DNA from: a virus
Length of the DNA: 44,516 bases
Reading direction: 5' to 3' (one strand)
IMG/VR virus record: IMGVR_UViG_3300009177_000061
Coordinates: 1-44,516 of that record
Position numbers and translations under genes: made by a program. Position 1 is the stretch's first letter. Each line of letters starts with the position of its first letter. Shown here piece after piece: positions 32,168-39,536 of this stretch. The notes below the pieces were generated by a model that saw nothing but the letters and a program-made list of their open reading frames with translations, searched no databases and was not told where the DNA came from.

Positions 32168-32568
32168 TTTTTTGGGGCGTAGTCTCCAAGCTTGTTCAGC
32201 TTGTTGATCGCTTCGATCACTTCGTTCACGGCGGAGAGATTCTTCTTCTTCAGGAGGGCGATGCCCCGCTCGTCCTTGAAGACTGGACTCCCGTCTGGCG
32301 CGATCGCGGAGCGCGTGATGAGCCAGAGGTCGACCTCATCCCGCAGCTGGACGTCTGCATCGAAGGCACGGCGCTTCGCCTCGAGTGCCTCCGCCATCGT
32401 CAGGGCGCGGAGGCAGATGACACGATTGCCCCACGCCTTGATCTCGACTTCCGTCTTCTCGAGGTCGGGGAACCCTGCGATGTCTTCGGCTGTTAGGTAG
32501 GATCTGTCCTTACCGGGATTGTCGTTCGTAGCGGCGACCGTCTCTGCTGCTTCTGCTGCTGTCGTCAT
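32107..32568 (-). CDS. tail assembly chaperone G
   Basis: The 153-residue protein starts at ATG 32568 with a strong GGAGGACCC site. It lies between the tail-tube gene and the tape measure, and its C-terminal end overlaps the T frame, as in lambda gpG. The core LEKTEVEIKAWGNRVICLRALTMAEALEAK and the helical part up to LNKLGDY resemble gpG-type chaperones. Most ribosomes would read to the TAA at 32107; a few percent should slip to T. It acts in the cytoplasm, coating the tape measure before tube polymerisation. Confidence 0.85.
   Translation of the reverse strand: MTTAAEAAETVAATNDNPGKDRSYLTAEDIAGFPDLEKTEVEIKAWGNRVICLRALTMAEALEAKRRAFDADVQLRDEVDLWLITRSAIAPDGSPVFKDERGIALLKKKNLSAVNEVIEAINKLNKLGDYAPKKEKPEPKSPTPSGFSHTDSQ
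32126..32187 (-). promoter_or_regulatory. -1 frameshift signal (dnaX-like)
   Basis: On the - strand the heptamer A AAA AAG (32173-32167) sits in the G frame exactly as in the Escherichia coli dnaX site. GGAG at 32187-32184 lies ten bases upstream, the spacing of the dnaX stimulatory ribosome-binding sequence. Downstream, GAGAAGCC (32166-32159) can pair with GGCTTTTC (32133-32126), one pair being G-U. Slippery site, upstream Shine-Dalgarno-like element and stem together make a strong case. Confidence 0.85.
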
Positions 32569-32596
32569 GGGTCCTCCTGCCTCAGTTACGAAACGA

Positions 32597-32618
32597 AGGG
32601 AGGTCGCCGGACCTCCCT
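32597..32618 (-). terminator. hairpin after the tail-tube gene
   Basis: A perfect nine-base stem AGGGAGGTC/GACCTCCCT encloses the loop CGGC (read on the - strand), followed by TTCGTTTCGT, a modest U-rich tail. It lies 14 bases beyond the stop of the tail-tube gene and before the chaperone gene. It could be a partial terminator that gives extra tail-tube message or a 3'-end stabiliser. A near copy follows the capsid gene. Confidence 0.72.
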
Positions 32619-32631
32619 ATCGGTCTCTTTT

Positions 32632-33168
32632 CTAGCGCAGTGCCTGCCGTACCTCCACGTCGCTTGCGCCTCGCAGCTGTGCGTCGCGACGGTACCGCGC
32701 TGCGAGGGACATGACGCCTGACGCCATGATCCAGTCGTGCTTGCCGGTCGGCCTGATGGTCATCGCGGCAGACAGACGGTCGTCGACAGGTGCGCTCGGC
32801 GCCCAGCCGGTAACGAAGCCGCTGAAGAGCCAGGCGTTGCCTGACGGGTACGTGAGGCGCCAGATGTCGCGCAGCCCCTCGAACCAGCTGAACTGGATGC
32901 CGGCCACCTCATCATGCGAAGCGTGGAACGGCAGGAAGTTCACGTCGACAGACATGTCGCCATGTCGCCTGATGCCGACGATGTACTGGTCGTCGTGGAG
33001 GTTGTGCGTGGTCGTCTCGATCGGGTTCCTTGTGAGCGGCGGCGGCGTGATGTCGCGGAGCTCCGCGACGTCTACGAACGTTACCGCTCCACCGACCGGA
33101 TCAAAGTCCGGCCAGTTCGGGTCTGGCGACCGAGCAATGAGCGTGCCTTGGGCGGACATTCCAGGCAT
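32632..33168 (-). CDS. major tail tube protein
   Basis: The 178-residue protein lies between tail terminator and the G chaperone and is followed by a terminator-like hairpin, as expected for an abundant product. The sequence is mostly beta, with MSVDVNFLPFHASHDEV, WRLTYPSGNAWLFSGFVTGW and AAMTIRPTGKHDWI typical of lambda gpV-like tail-tube proteins. ATG 33168 has AGGAG upstream. Subunits stack as hexameric rings. A few basic residues at the C-terminus are extra. No Ig-like extension is visible. Confidence 0.84.
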   Translation of the reverse strand: MPGMSAQGTLIARSPDPNWPDFDPVGGAVTFVDVAELRDITPPPLTRNPIETTTHNLHDDQYIVGIRRHGDMSVDVNFLPFHASHDEVAGIQFSWFEGLRDIWRLTYPSGNAWLFSGFVTGWAPSAPVDDRLSAAMTIRPTGKHDWIMASGVMSLAARYRRDAQLRGASDVEVRQALR

Positions 33169-33183
33169 GTTCGAGTCTCCTCT

Positions 33184-33594
33184 CTAGAGATCTTGGTTCC
33201 TGATGGAAACGAGAGCAAGGTAGGCTGCCCTCGCCATCGTCCGAGCAGCCACGGTAGTCGACGCCTTGAACACGAGCGACGCGCTCGGCCTTCTATACGC
33301 GGGCGTCTCAATGCTATTGTGCGTGCGCTCCGGTCTCATTCCTCCTGTTTCTGTGATGATGAGGTACGGTCCTTCACCGTCGGGCACAGCGACACCCGCC
33401 GAGTCGAATATGTTCGTACCGTACGTGCCTAGACCCTTAGCAACGAGCCGTGCGACGAGTTCCTCTATGAACGTGTCATGCGCGCCGTCATGAATCGCTT
33501 CGACGTTGAAGAAGAACTGACTCCTATTATGCGTGTCGAGCACACGCATGTCTGTCGGCTCCTGGACGATCCCGATCTCCCGATACCACGTCAC
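33184..33594 (-). CDS. tail terminator-like protein
   Basis: The 136-residue product starts at GTG 33594, overlapping the stop of the gp10-like gene (GTGA). It contains the run FFFNVEAIHDGAHDTFIEEL and IITETGGMRPERTHNSIETP, and the mixed alpha/beta fold fits the tail-terminator family (gpU-like) that caps the tube. The ETGG...RTH segment is a pattern often seen in minor tail proteins of this position. Location between the gp10-like protein and tube is typical. A residue-level family match was not done. Confidence 0.68.
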   Translation of the reverse strand: MTWYREIGIVQEPTDMRVLDTHNRSQFFFNVEAIHDGAHDTFIEELVARLVAKGLGTYGTNIFDSAGVAVPDGEGPYLIITETGGMRPERTHNSIETPAYRRPSASLVFKASTTVAARTMARAAYLALVSIRNQDL

Positions 33595-33983
33595 GACGCT
33601 GCGCGCTCCAGTGCGCGCTTCGCTGCGATGCGGTCCATGAGATGTGGGCCGGCTTCCTTCAGAGGCCGCTCTATGTATTTCCAATCACCGATCGGATGGT
33701 GTGCGTCAGGATCTTCATGGACATAGACGGCGTAGAAGACCGTGTCGTCGCCGGCGAGTATGCTCGCAGAGACGGACGTCTTAGTGATGACTGGACCTTC
33801 GACCCGTTCGCTGTTCCGCAGAGCGCCTGTGTCCATCGGTGTATTCGCAATGACTTCAGGCAGCTCCACGTCTTTCAGTTCGCGGTAGAGATCGTCGCCG
33901 AGCAGCTTCGGAAATCCGTCTGCAGTGCGGCGAAGCCGGGCGATCATCTCGACGTCGCCACTAAGCTTCTTGACGATCGCCAT
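33591..33983 (-). CDS. HK97 gp10-like head-tail joining protein
   Basis: The 130-residue protein contains the gp10 signature TPMDTGALRNSERVEG, and an Asp-His rich YVHEDPDAHHP stretch followed by a helical end. Gp10-like proteins sit at the head-tail interface. ATG 33983 has GGAG eight bases upstream; the frame is open further upstream only inside the glycosyltransferase gene, which it overlaps by 23 bases. This tight overlap shows the glycosyltransferase is embedded in the same transcription unit. Confidence 0.84.
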   Translation of the reverse strand: MAIVKKLSGDVEMIARLRRTADGFPKLLGDDLYRELKDVELPEVIANTPMDTGALRNSERVEGPVITKTSVSASILAGDDTVFYAVYVHEDPDAHHPIGDWKYIERPLKEAGPHLMDRIAAKRALERAAS

Positions 33984-36045
33984 CCAGGACTCCGTGAAGA
34001 ACGAATGCGAGCTCCCTACCGACGGCCGCTCCGATCGTGTCCCAATTGAACTGCTTCTGCTGCGCGAGCTTGAACCCGCGCGACGCATACTCCTCGCGGA
34101 AGTGCCTGTCGCGATAGAGCTTATGCAGGCCCTCGATGAACGCGCCGCGATCCGGAATCATACCTATGGTATTAATGCCGCCAGTATGAACGAAGATCTC
34201 TGTGCAAGGTACGAGGACGGCCGAGCCAGAGGCCCATTCGCCGAGAGCGGCAAAGTCTCCGCCGAGCTGCGCACGGCGGCAGGCCATTCCTTCGAGCGTC
34301 GACAGGCCCCAGCCCTCGCCAACGGCCGTCGTCGCTCCGATATCGCCTGCGGCATGTGTGAGAACTATCTCGCGCTCGGGAACGCCGTAGCCAGCGTCCG
34401 GCTGAGAGGCGATCAGGCGCTTACGATCGCCGCGGAAGCCATAGTACTGCATTAGCTGTCGGAGGTCCCAGCCGTGATCTTGCGTCGGCGAGACGTGAGC
34501 GTAGAGATACGCGTCTTCTATCTCGAGCTTATTCACCCAGTCCGCGAAGTAGGAGACCAGAAGGTCAAGCCGCTTGCGCGGCTGGTTCCGGTTGATGATC
34601 GTGACAATGAACTTATCCCAGAGCGACTCCGGAAGGCGTAGCTCTCGACGTGCCTCGAGCTGATCGACTGGCTTGAAGACGTCCGTGTCAACGCCGAGAC
34701 CGATCACGGTCGACGTACCTCGATAACCACCCTTCCGGGCTTCCGCTTCGGCAAAGCGGGTCCAGAAGATGCAGTGGGTTAGTTCGTTTAATGACGTGCC
34801 CGAACAATTCCTCGCATCAACGGCGATAACACCAACTGTAGGGACCTGCACTTTCGCCTGCTTGAGGGCCTCTATGTACGGCGGAATATTCCATGGGTCG
34901 TTCTGTATCACGAGCAGGTTGCACTTGCTCGCGAGGTCGGGCAAGCGGCGGAGCCCGAAGAAGTCGGAGACCGTCGGGAAGATCGGATACGTGTACTTGT
35001 GGGGATCGCCTACATAGTTCAGGCCGAGCACCGCGACGTCATAGTCCGCCTGCAGCCGATCGCAGATCTCATGCGTCGACTTTGCAAAGCCCGTCGCGAC
35101 GCCTGCATCTCCTACCCAGAGCAAGCGCGGCTTGTCGCGGACTGTCACATGTGGAGTCGGCGCGACGCGTTCCCAGAAGGAGCTCGCGAGGTGCTTCCAG
35201 CTGAAGAGGGCACGTGCCTGCGCGATCTCATCGTCGCTGACAGGACGTGGGCCGGCTTGCAGCAGCTTCGTCAGCGCAGCTACGACCGTTGCGAAGTCAC
35301 CCTCAGGAACAAACTCGGCGAAGCCCTCGTACCACCGCCTGTAATGCGGAGCATCGAAGACGATTGGTCTCGCGCCGCAGATAAGTCCCTCCGCCGCAGG
35401 GAGCTCGAACCCTTCTACGCGACGGAGGCCGGCGACGAACTTACACCGGTTATAGAATGCACTGAGTGCGCCGTCCTCAATGCCGAGCGCCTGGTAGACT
35501 TCAGGTCCGAAGGCAGTATGACCGGGACCGAGATGGAACATGCGGCCGTCGATGTTCTTTACGGCGGCAAGACACTCGAATATGGACTCTGTCTCTGCGA
35601 CGTAGCCAGACGTTGCGAGATCAAATGGTCGTTCTTCATCTTGACCACGCCTGAAGCCTGGCGCAACGCCGAGCGGGAGGTGGAGGAAGTTATCGAGTGT
35701 TTCTTTGCTCCCGTCCTCTGCGAGTGCTGCGTTGAGATCGTAGTATGAATAGACCAGCTCTGCTCCACGCCAGAGCGGAAGCCAGTCGAACGTATGCGGC
35801 TTGACGGTGGTCCGAAGGCAGTACTGTAGGATCGCGTACTTCTGACCACGAGAGCGGACGAGGTCGAATTCAAACTGCTCCCTCTCTGCATGCTCGGCCG
35901 TATGTACGGTGTGGAAGACGACGAGATCTGCTTCGGCAGCATGACGCGTCAGCGAGACATGCGACGGCCGATGGTACTGCAGCGCGCCCGCGACACGGTC
36001 CATCGCGCGGGAGAGGTTCGCCGGAGGTACTATGTACGCCTTCAC
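33961..36045 (-). CDS. tandem GT4-type glycosyltransferase
   Basis: The 694-residue protein consists of two GT-B halves. The first (about 1-295) has an E-x7-E motif at Glu211-Glu219 (EGFELPAAE) but a weaker N-terminal Rossmann part. The second (about 305-694) has WVGDAGVATGFAKSTHEI, a sugar-nucleotide region with IINRNQPRKRLDLLV and the motif EGWGLSTLE at Glu577-Glu585. Both halves are of the GT4 type. Start is GTG 36045, overlapping the GIY-YIG stop. It lies in the head-tail region, not near the modification genes. It could glycosylate virion proteins, the host surface or modified DNA; nothing in the sequence shows which. Confidence 0.88.
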   Translation of the reverse strand: MKAYIVPPANLSRAMDRVAGALQYHRPSHVSLTRHAAEADLVVFHTVHTAEHAEREQFEFDLVRSRGQKYAILQYCLRTTVKPHTFDWLPLWRGAELVYSYYDLNAALAEDGSKETLDNFLHLPLGVAPGFRRGQDEERPFDLATSGYVAETESIFECLAAVKNIDGRMFHLGPGHTAFGPEVYQALGIEDGALSAFYNRCKFVAGLRRVEGFELPAAEGLICGARPIVFDAPHYRRWYEGFAEFVPEGDFATVVAALTKLLQAGPRPVSDDEIAQARALFSWKHLASSFWERVAPTPHVTVRDKPRLLWVGDAGVATGFAKSTHEICDRLQADYDVAVLGLNYVGDPHKYTYPIFPTVSDFFGLRRLPDLASKCNLLVIQNDPWNIPPYIEALKQAKVQVPTVGVIAVDARNCSGTSLNELTHCIFWTRFAEAEARKGGYRGTSTVIGLGVDTDVFKPVDQLEARRELRLPESLWDKFIVTIINRNQPRKRLDLLVSYFADWVNKLEIEDAYLYAHVSPTQDHGWDLRQLMQYYGFRGDRKRLIASQPDAGYGVPEREIVLTHAAGDIGATTAVGEGWGLSTLEGMACRRAQLGGDFAALGEWASGSAVLVPCTEIFVHTGGINTIGMIPDRGAFIEGLHKLYRDRHFREEYASRGFKLAQQKQFNWDTIGAAVGRELAFVLHGVLDGDRQEA

Positions 36046-36326
36046 GATGCGAGCACCTGGAGATTCGTCAATCGTACACCCATTCGCCTGAGTGCGTCGA
36101 TGCAGAGCGTCTCAGCAAGTGAAGCTCTGGCTCTCGACGAATACGTACCGTGAATTTCAAGGGACGGCTCGAGGCCTTGCCTCTGGAGCGATCTAATCCA
36201 CGCCTTACACCATGGCCCGCTGTTGCCACGGAGGTGTCCTGCAAGACGCCGATGTGGACTACGCGACATCCCGACATAGCGAACGGCTCCATCACGCGGA
36301 TCGCGAAGGACGTAGACGCTCGTCAT
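36042..36326 (-). CDS. GIY-YIG endonuclease
   Basis: The 94-residue protein starts at ATG 36326 and overlaps the previous stop (ATGA). SVYVLRDPRDGAVRYVGMSRSP fits the GIY-YIG core (here VYV...YVG), followed by HRRLAGHLRG, with Arg in the catalytic position. A later Glu (AETLCIDAL) provides the metal ligand. It has no separate DNA-binding domain. The frame is open upstream but that part is shadow. Such genes are often homing or colonising endonucleases; it sits between head closure and the glycosyltransferase genes, maybe brought in with the latter. Confidence 0.85.
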   Translation of the reverse strand: MTSVYVLRDPRDGAVRYVGMSRSPHRRLAGHLRGNSGPWCKAWIRSLQRQGLEPSLEIHGTYSSRARASLAETLCIDALRRMGVRLTNLQVLAS

Positions 36327-36694
36327 CCGAGAAAGACCTCTCTGTAGTAGGCGGTCCCGGTGACTGGATTCTCCAGGCCCTGTGCAGAGAGAACGGGACG
36401 TGTCACGACTTCGCCTGGAAGCTGGAAGCGGTCCTTCGGACTTACAATGACCGGTCGAGGAAAGAACACGTAGTGCGAACTCATGACCTCTTTCCCGTCT
36501 GACGTCTTCACCAGCTGCTGCTTGGCGATCACGAGAGCCTGTCTGCTTGTTCCGCCTGGAGCCTTCCACGTCGGAGCGCCCGAGCCGCTCTGCGCCAGCC
36601 ACTCGTAGTGCAGGACCTTCGCCTGTAAGGTCGATGAGAGTGGATCAGCGACGGCGGCAAGCAGGCTCGAGACGAGATCCGCGAAGCCCGCCAT
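36323..36694 (-). CDS. head closure (stopper) protein
   Basis: The 123-residue protein starts at ATG 36694, overlapping the connector stop. It is beta-rich (SSHYVFFPRPVIVSP and DRFQLPGEVV) and holds the place of the SPP1 gp16-like/HK97-type stopper between connector and tail genes. Such proteins close the head channel after DNA packaging. No diagnostic residue motif is clear. The call rests on order, size and beta-barrel-like composition. Confidence 0.7.
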   Translation of the reverse strand: MAGFADLVSSLLAAVADPLSSTLQAKVLHYEWLAQSGSGAPTWKAPGGTSRQALVIAKQQLVKTSDGKEVMSSHYVFFPRPVIVSPKDRFQLPGEVVTRPVLSAQGLENPVTGTAYYREVFLG

Positions 36695-37212
36695 CAGACG
36701 ACCTCGAAGAGCGGCGTGCCGCTTTCAGCGGCGGAGACGTTCACGCAGAGCCATGACGGCACGAGCAGGTTCGTCACGGCCTGTGGCAGATAGGAGCCCT
36801 TCTCGAGGGACTTCAACAGGAGCTCCTTGTCCCACTCGAATGTAACGGGCCCGGCAGTCATTCGCGAGAGCCCTTGCCCCAGCGCCTGCAGCTGACCCGT
36901 CGGATCTCCTGTCGAAAGAACCAGAGCGAGTTCCGCCGTCGCGTTCTTCAGCTCCTGCGGAATGATCATCGGATCAATCGGACCGCCATTCCGATTGACC
37001 ATGCCTGTGCGAGGCCACGTCAGCGCCTGCGTCTGCGTGGTGGCAGAGCCAGTCCAGCAGAGTACGTTGAGCTGAGACGTTGCCCAGATGAGAGTAGACT
37101 CCTCTCCCGAGAATGCGTCGGAGAAAGGCCTGCCTGCGAAGTAGGCTGCCGCCTCTTCCAACGTCAGGAAGGAGTTTGCGCTTGGATCTGCCGGAGTCGC
37201 AATAAGCGGCAT
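36694..37212 (-). CDS. head-tail connector (adaptor) protein
   Basis: The 172-residue protein has LTLEEAAAYFAGRPFSDAF, then WATSQLNVLCWTGS and ALTWPRTGM, then a helix ELKNATAELALVLS. This matches the gp15/gp6-like adaptor plan (DnaT-like family) of head-completion proteins in which an alpha bundle attaches under the portal. It lies after the capsid gene and before the stopper. Ribosome site GAGGTG is upstream of ATG 37212. It forms a ring on the portal. Confidence 0.8.
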   Translation of the reverse strand: MPLIATPADPSANSFLTLEEAAAYFAGRPFSDAFSGEESTLIWATSQLNVLCWTGSATTQTQALTWPRTGMVNRNGGPIDPMIIPQELKNATAELALVLSTGDPTGQLQALGQGLSRMTAGPVTFEWDKELLLKSLEKGSYLPQAVTNLLVPSWLCVNVSAAESGTPLFEVV

Positions 37213-37224
37213 GCCACACCTCTA

Positions 37225-37248
37225 GCGAGGAGTCGCCGGACTCCCCGC
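37225..37248 (-). terminator. hairpin after the major capsid gene
   Basis: On the - strand GCGGGGAGTC pairs with GACTCCTCGC around the loop CGGC: ten pairs with one G-U. No clear U tract follows. It sits 15 bases after the capsid stop and only 12 bases before the next start codon. The shared CGGC loop and GGAG core resemble the hairpin after the tail-tube gene. Attenuation or mRNA 3' protection are both possible. Confidence 0.65.
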
Positions 37249-37262
37249 TTCAGCCTACCGCG

Positions 37263-38480
37263 TTACTTCTTCTCCCGTTCGGCCTTCTCGCGAGCAGCCT
37301 TCTCGGCGTCGGCGTGACGCTTCTCGGCCGCTTCCCTCTCTTCGGGTGAGAGCTCAGGTCCCTTGAGACCGGGTCCCGGAGCGATCGTTCCGCCAGGCTC
37401 GCGCGGCGTCTTCTTGCTGCCGTCCTCTTCGCCCTCGCGGAGCAGCGTTCCCGAAGGAGATCCGACCACGATGCCGGTCTTCCCGTTCGAGTTCACCTTG
37501 ATGCGGGGAACGACGATCGCCAAGACCATCCAGAAGAGCGTGAACCCGTCGAGAGAGGTCCACGGCACGACTGTGGGCTCCTGTCCAATGACGAGATCGA
37601 GCACGTCACTCGTCATCTGGACCATCGCGATCTTGTCGGTCGGCATCATATCCGCGATGCGGATCGCGATCGGACGCCCACCGAACTGCATCTCCGGCTC
37701 CTGGAGGCGAGCGAAGATGCTGCCGCTCACATTCGTCTTGAAGTCCTCAGCGAGCTTCAGGCCGTACGTGGTCGGGATGTACAGGTTGTACGGACCCCAG
37801 AAGCGGTTCGCCTGCTGCGCCGCGACCATCGCGAGCACGTCTGCGAGCACCTCGTCGCCCGTGTGACCTGCGACGTTCCACGGCTCACCACCTGCGAAGC
37901 CGGTCTTCGTGATGCCCGGCGCATTGATGATGCCTGGCACCAGTCCGCCGTTGACCTGCAGAGGAGCGCCACCGGTCGTCGTCGCACCGTTGATGACCGA
38001 GTCCTCGATGGCTTCGTTGACCCTGCGGGTCGCGGATTCAGCCAGCGTCGTGTCGAGAGGCGCGCCGATCCTCTGCGACATGAGCAGCGTCCTGATCCCC
38101 ATCGAGAAGTCGTCCGTCGTCAGGTAGATCGGAATCCTGGCCGACGCACGATCCGGCAACTGGAACTCTCCCCTCGCTGACGGATGCATGGTGCGCTGTG
38201 CACCACCGGTCTCGGGGATATTGTCCCACTGCAGTTCCGTCACGCTCATCGCGTTCGGGAGATCGTAAGTGAGCCCAGCGGACATCAAGTCGGACGCGAT
38301 GACGAGCCGGTCGAGACCGACCCGCGTCACGGCCGTATCGATGACCCGCTGCGCGTCCTGTGAAAGCGGCGAGAGCGCGCGGAGTGTCTCGACTGACAAT
38401 CCCGCCCGCAGGAGCGCCTGCTGGATATGGTTGGGGGCCTGCGCGTTCGACCCTGCAGCCATGGAGGAACGAATCAACAT
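37263..38480 (-). CDS. major capsid protein (HK97 fold)
   Basis: The 405-residue protein lies after the decoration gene. The first 70 residues are helical (scaffold-like), then NAMSVTELQWDNIPETGGAQR and TTDDFSMGIRTLLMSQRIG are typical for HK97-fold subunits of the DUF2184-like type. Residues 130-340 form the A and P domains, with ADMMPTDKIAMVQMTSDVLDL near the end. A charged linker, about 55 residues (SPEEREAAEKRHADAEKA), follows the fold and probably hangs free. ATG 38480 has GGGAG upstream. The gene is followed by a hairpin, fitting a high-abundance product. Confidence 0.88.
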   Translation of the reverse strand: MLIRSSMAAGSNAQAPNHIQQALLRAGLSVETLRALSPLSQDAQRVIDTAVTRVGLDRLVIASDLMSAGLTYDLPNAMSVTELQWDNIPETGGAQRTMHPSARGEFQLPDRASARIPIYLTTDDFSMGIRTLLMSQRIGAPLDTTLAESATRRVNEAIEDSVINGATTTGGAPLQVNGGLVPGIINAPGITKTGFAGGEPWNVAGHTGDEVLADVLAMVAAQQANRFWGPYNLYIPTTYGLKLAEDFKTNVSGSIFARLQEPEMQFGGRPIAIRIADMMPTDKIAMVQMTSDVLDLVIGQEPTVVPWTSLDGFTLFWMVLAIVVPRIKVNSNGKTGIVVGSPSGTLLREGEEDGSKKTPREPGGTIAPGPGLKGPELSPEEREAAEKRHADAEKAAREKAEREKK

Positions 38481-38519
38481 GGTAAGGTTCTCCCTGATGG
38501 ACTGGGCTATAGGGCCGGA

Positions 38520-38960
38520 CTAGATCACTTCCGCCCGTGCATACGGCACGGCCGAAGGCGTGTACGCTTCCACGACGTTGAACATGCGCGTTGCTCCCGC
38601 GCTCTTCTTCAGCGTGCCGTCGCCGTTGCTCTCGAGCCCATCGCCGGGAACGAGTGCGGTGCCTGATGCGGTGAGGAGGACGTAGAACGTGGTTCCAGAG
38701 CGGCCGATGCCGGCATGGATCAGGTCCCCGTCCTTGTACGGAACGTCGTACGACTGGTTCAGCTCGGGCTGATTGAGCGCGACGATGCAGGCGCCGCTGC
38801 TTCCAGCAGCGGAGTGCGCCCTGAACTTCGGCACACCGCCTGCGTTGTAACGCTCCAACAGCATCCCGGGCTTGATGACGCCCGAGCTCGCGATGTCATT
38901 GACTTCGGTGATCTCTCCACCGAGCCAAATCGTGCGCGGGTTGTACTTGGTGATCGCCAT
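38520..38960 (-). CDS. capsid decoration/cement protein
   Basis: The 146-residue protein sits between the protease-scaffold gene and the capsid gene, a common place for decoration proteins. It is beta-rich with LVPGDGLESNGDGTLKK, which resembles DUF2190-type cement proteins. ATG 38960 has a GAAGGAGAG site. It probably binds to the outside of the capsid and stabilises it. No helical trimerisation domain is visible. Confidence 0.74.
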   Translation of the reverse strand: MAITKYNPRTIWLGGEITEVNDIASSGVIKPGMLLERYNAGGVPKFRAHSAAGSSGACIVALNQPELNQSYDVPYKDGDLIHAGIGRSGTTFYVLLTASGTALVPGDGLESNGDGTLKKSAGATRMFNVVEAYTPSAVPYARAEVI

Positions 38961-39005
38961 GAAACTCTCTCCTTCTCTCGAAAGCGGACGGACAGCTCCC
39001 GCGCG

Positions 39006-39536
39006 CTACGCTGTCTTCTTGGCAGCCGCTACCGCGAGACTCCAGGGCCGGGGTGGGTTGTTGTAGACGTCGTCGTCAGCCGACGCCGCCCGTGGCACGC
39101 TCTGCAGGCTGTAGTCGACAGGCTCCAGACCGAGCAGAGAGCGGAGCTTCTCCAGGTCCTCGACGGACTTCGCCTGGAGTTCGGGCTCCGTGAACGCGCT
39201 CTGTGCCGTCTTCAGCTCCGTGACGAGCACGGTCTTCCGAGCGGCGGACGTGATCTGATCACGCGCGATCAGGACCTTCGCCGCTTCCAGCGTGTCCCTG
39301 ACGGACTTCGGTGCCGCCGAGAGGAACGCGGTCTCGAGCTCGAGCTCGGTCTTCTGCTTCTGCTCTTCGGCGGGAGGCACGACGGCAGGAGGAACTTCCG
39401 GCTGCGCGGTCTCCTGCTCCTCGAGCAGTGCGAGGGTCTCGTCCGAGAGCGCTTCGAGTTGCGGCTTGTGCTTTACGCTGAAGCCGTTCTTCTTCGACTC
39501 GATGAGCGCCTGGACGCGTTCTGTCTTCGTCTTCAT
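39006..39536 (-). CDS. nested scaffold protein (internal start)
   Basis: An in-frame ATG at 39536 lies eight bases after GGGAG (39549-39545), a better site than that of the full protein. It would give a 176-residue product made only of the helical scaffold region, as lambda Nu3 is made inside gene C. The N-terminus MKTKTERVQALIES looks like a natural start. It would give more scaffold than protease. The evidence is the ribosome site and domain border. Confidence 0.65.
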   Translation of the reverse strand: MKTKTERVQALIESKKNGFSVKHKPQLEALSDETLALLEEQETAQPEVPPAVVPPAEEQKQKTELELETAFLSAAPKSVRDTLEAAKVLIARDQITSAARKTVLVTELKTAQSAFTEPELQAKSVEDLEKLRSLLGLEPVDYSLQSVPRAASADDDVYNNPPRPWSLAVAAAKKTA

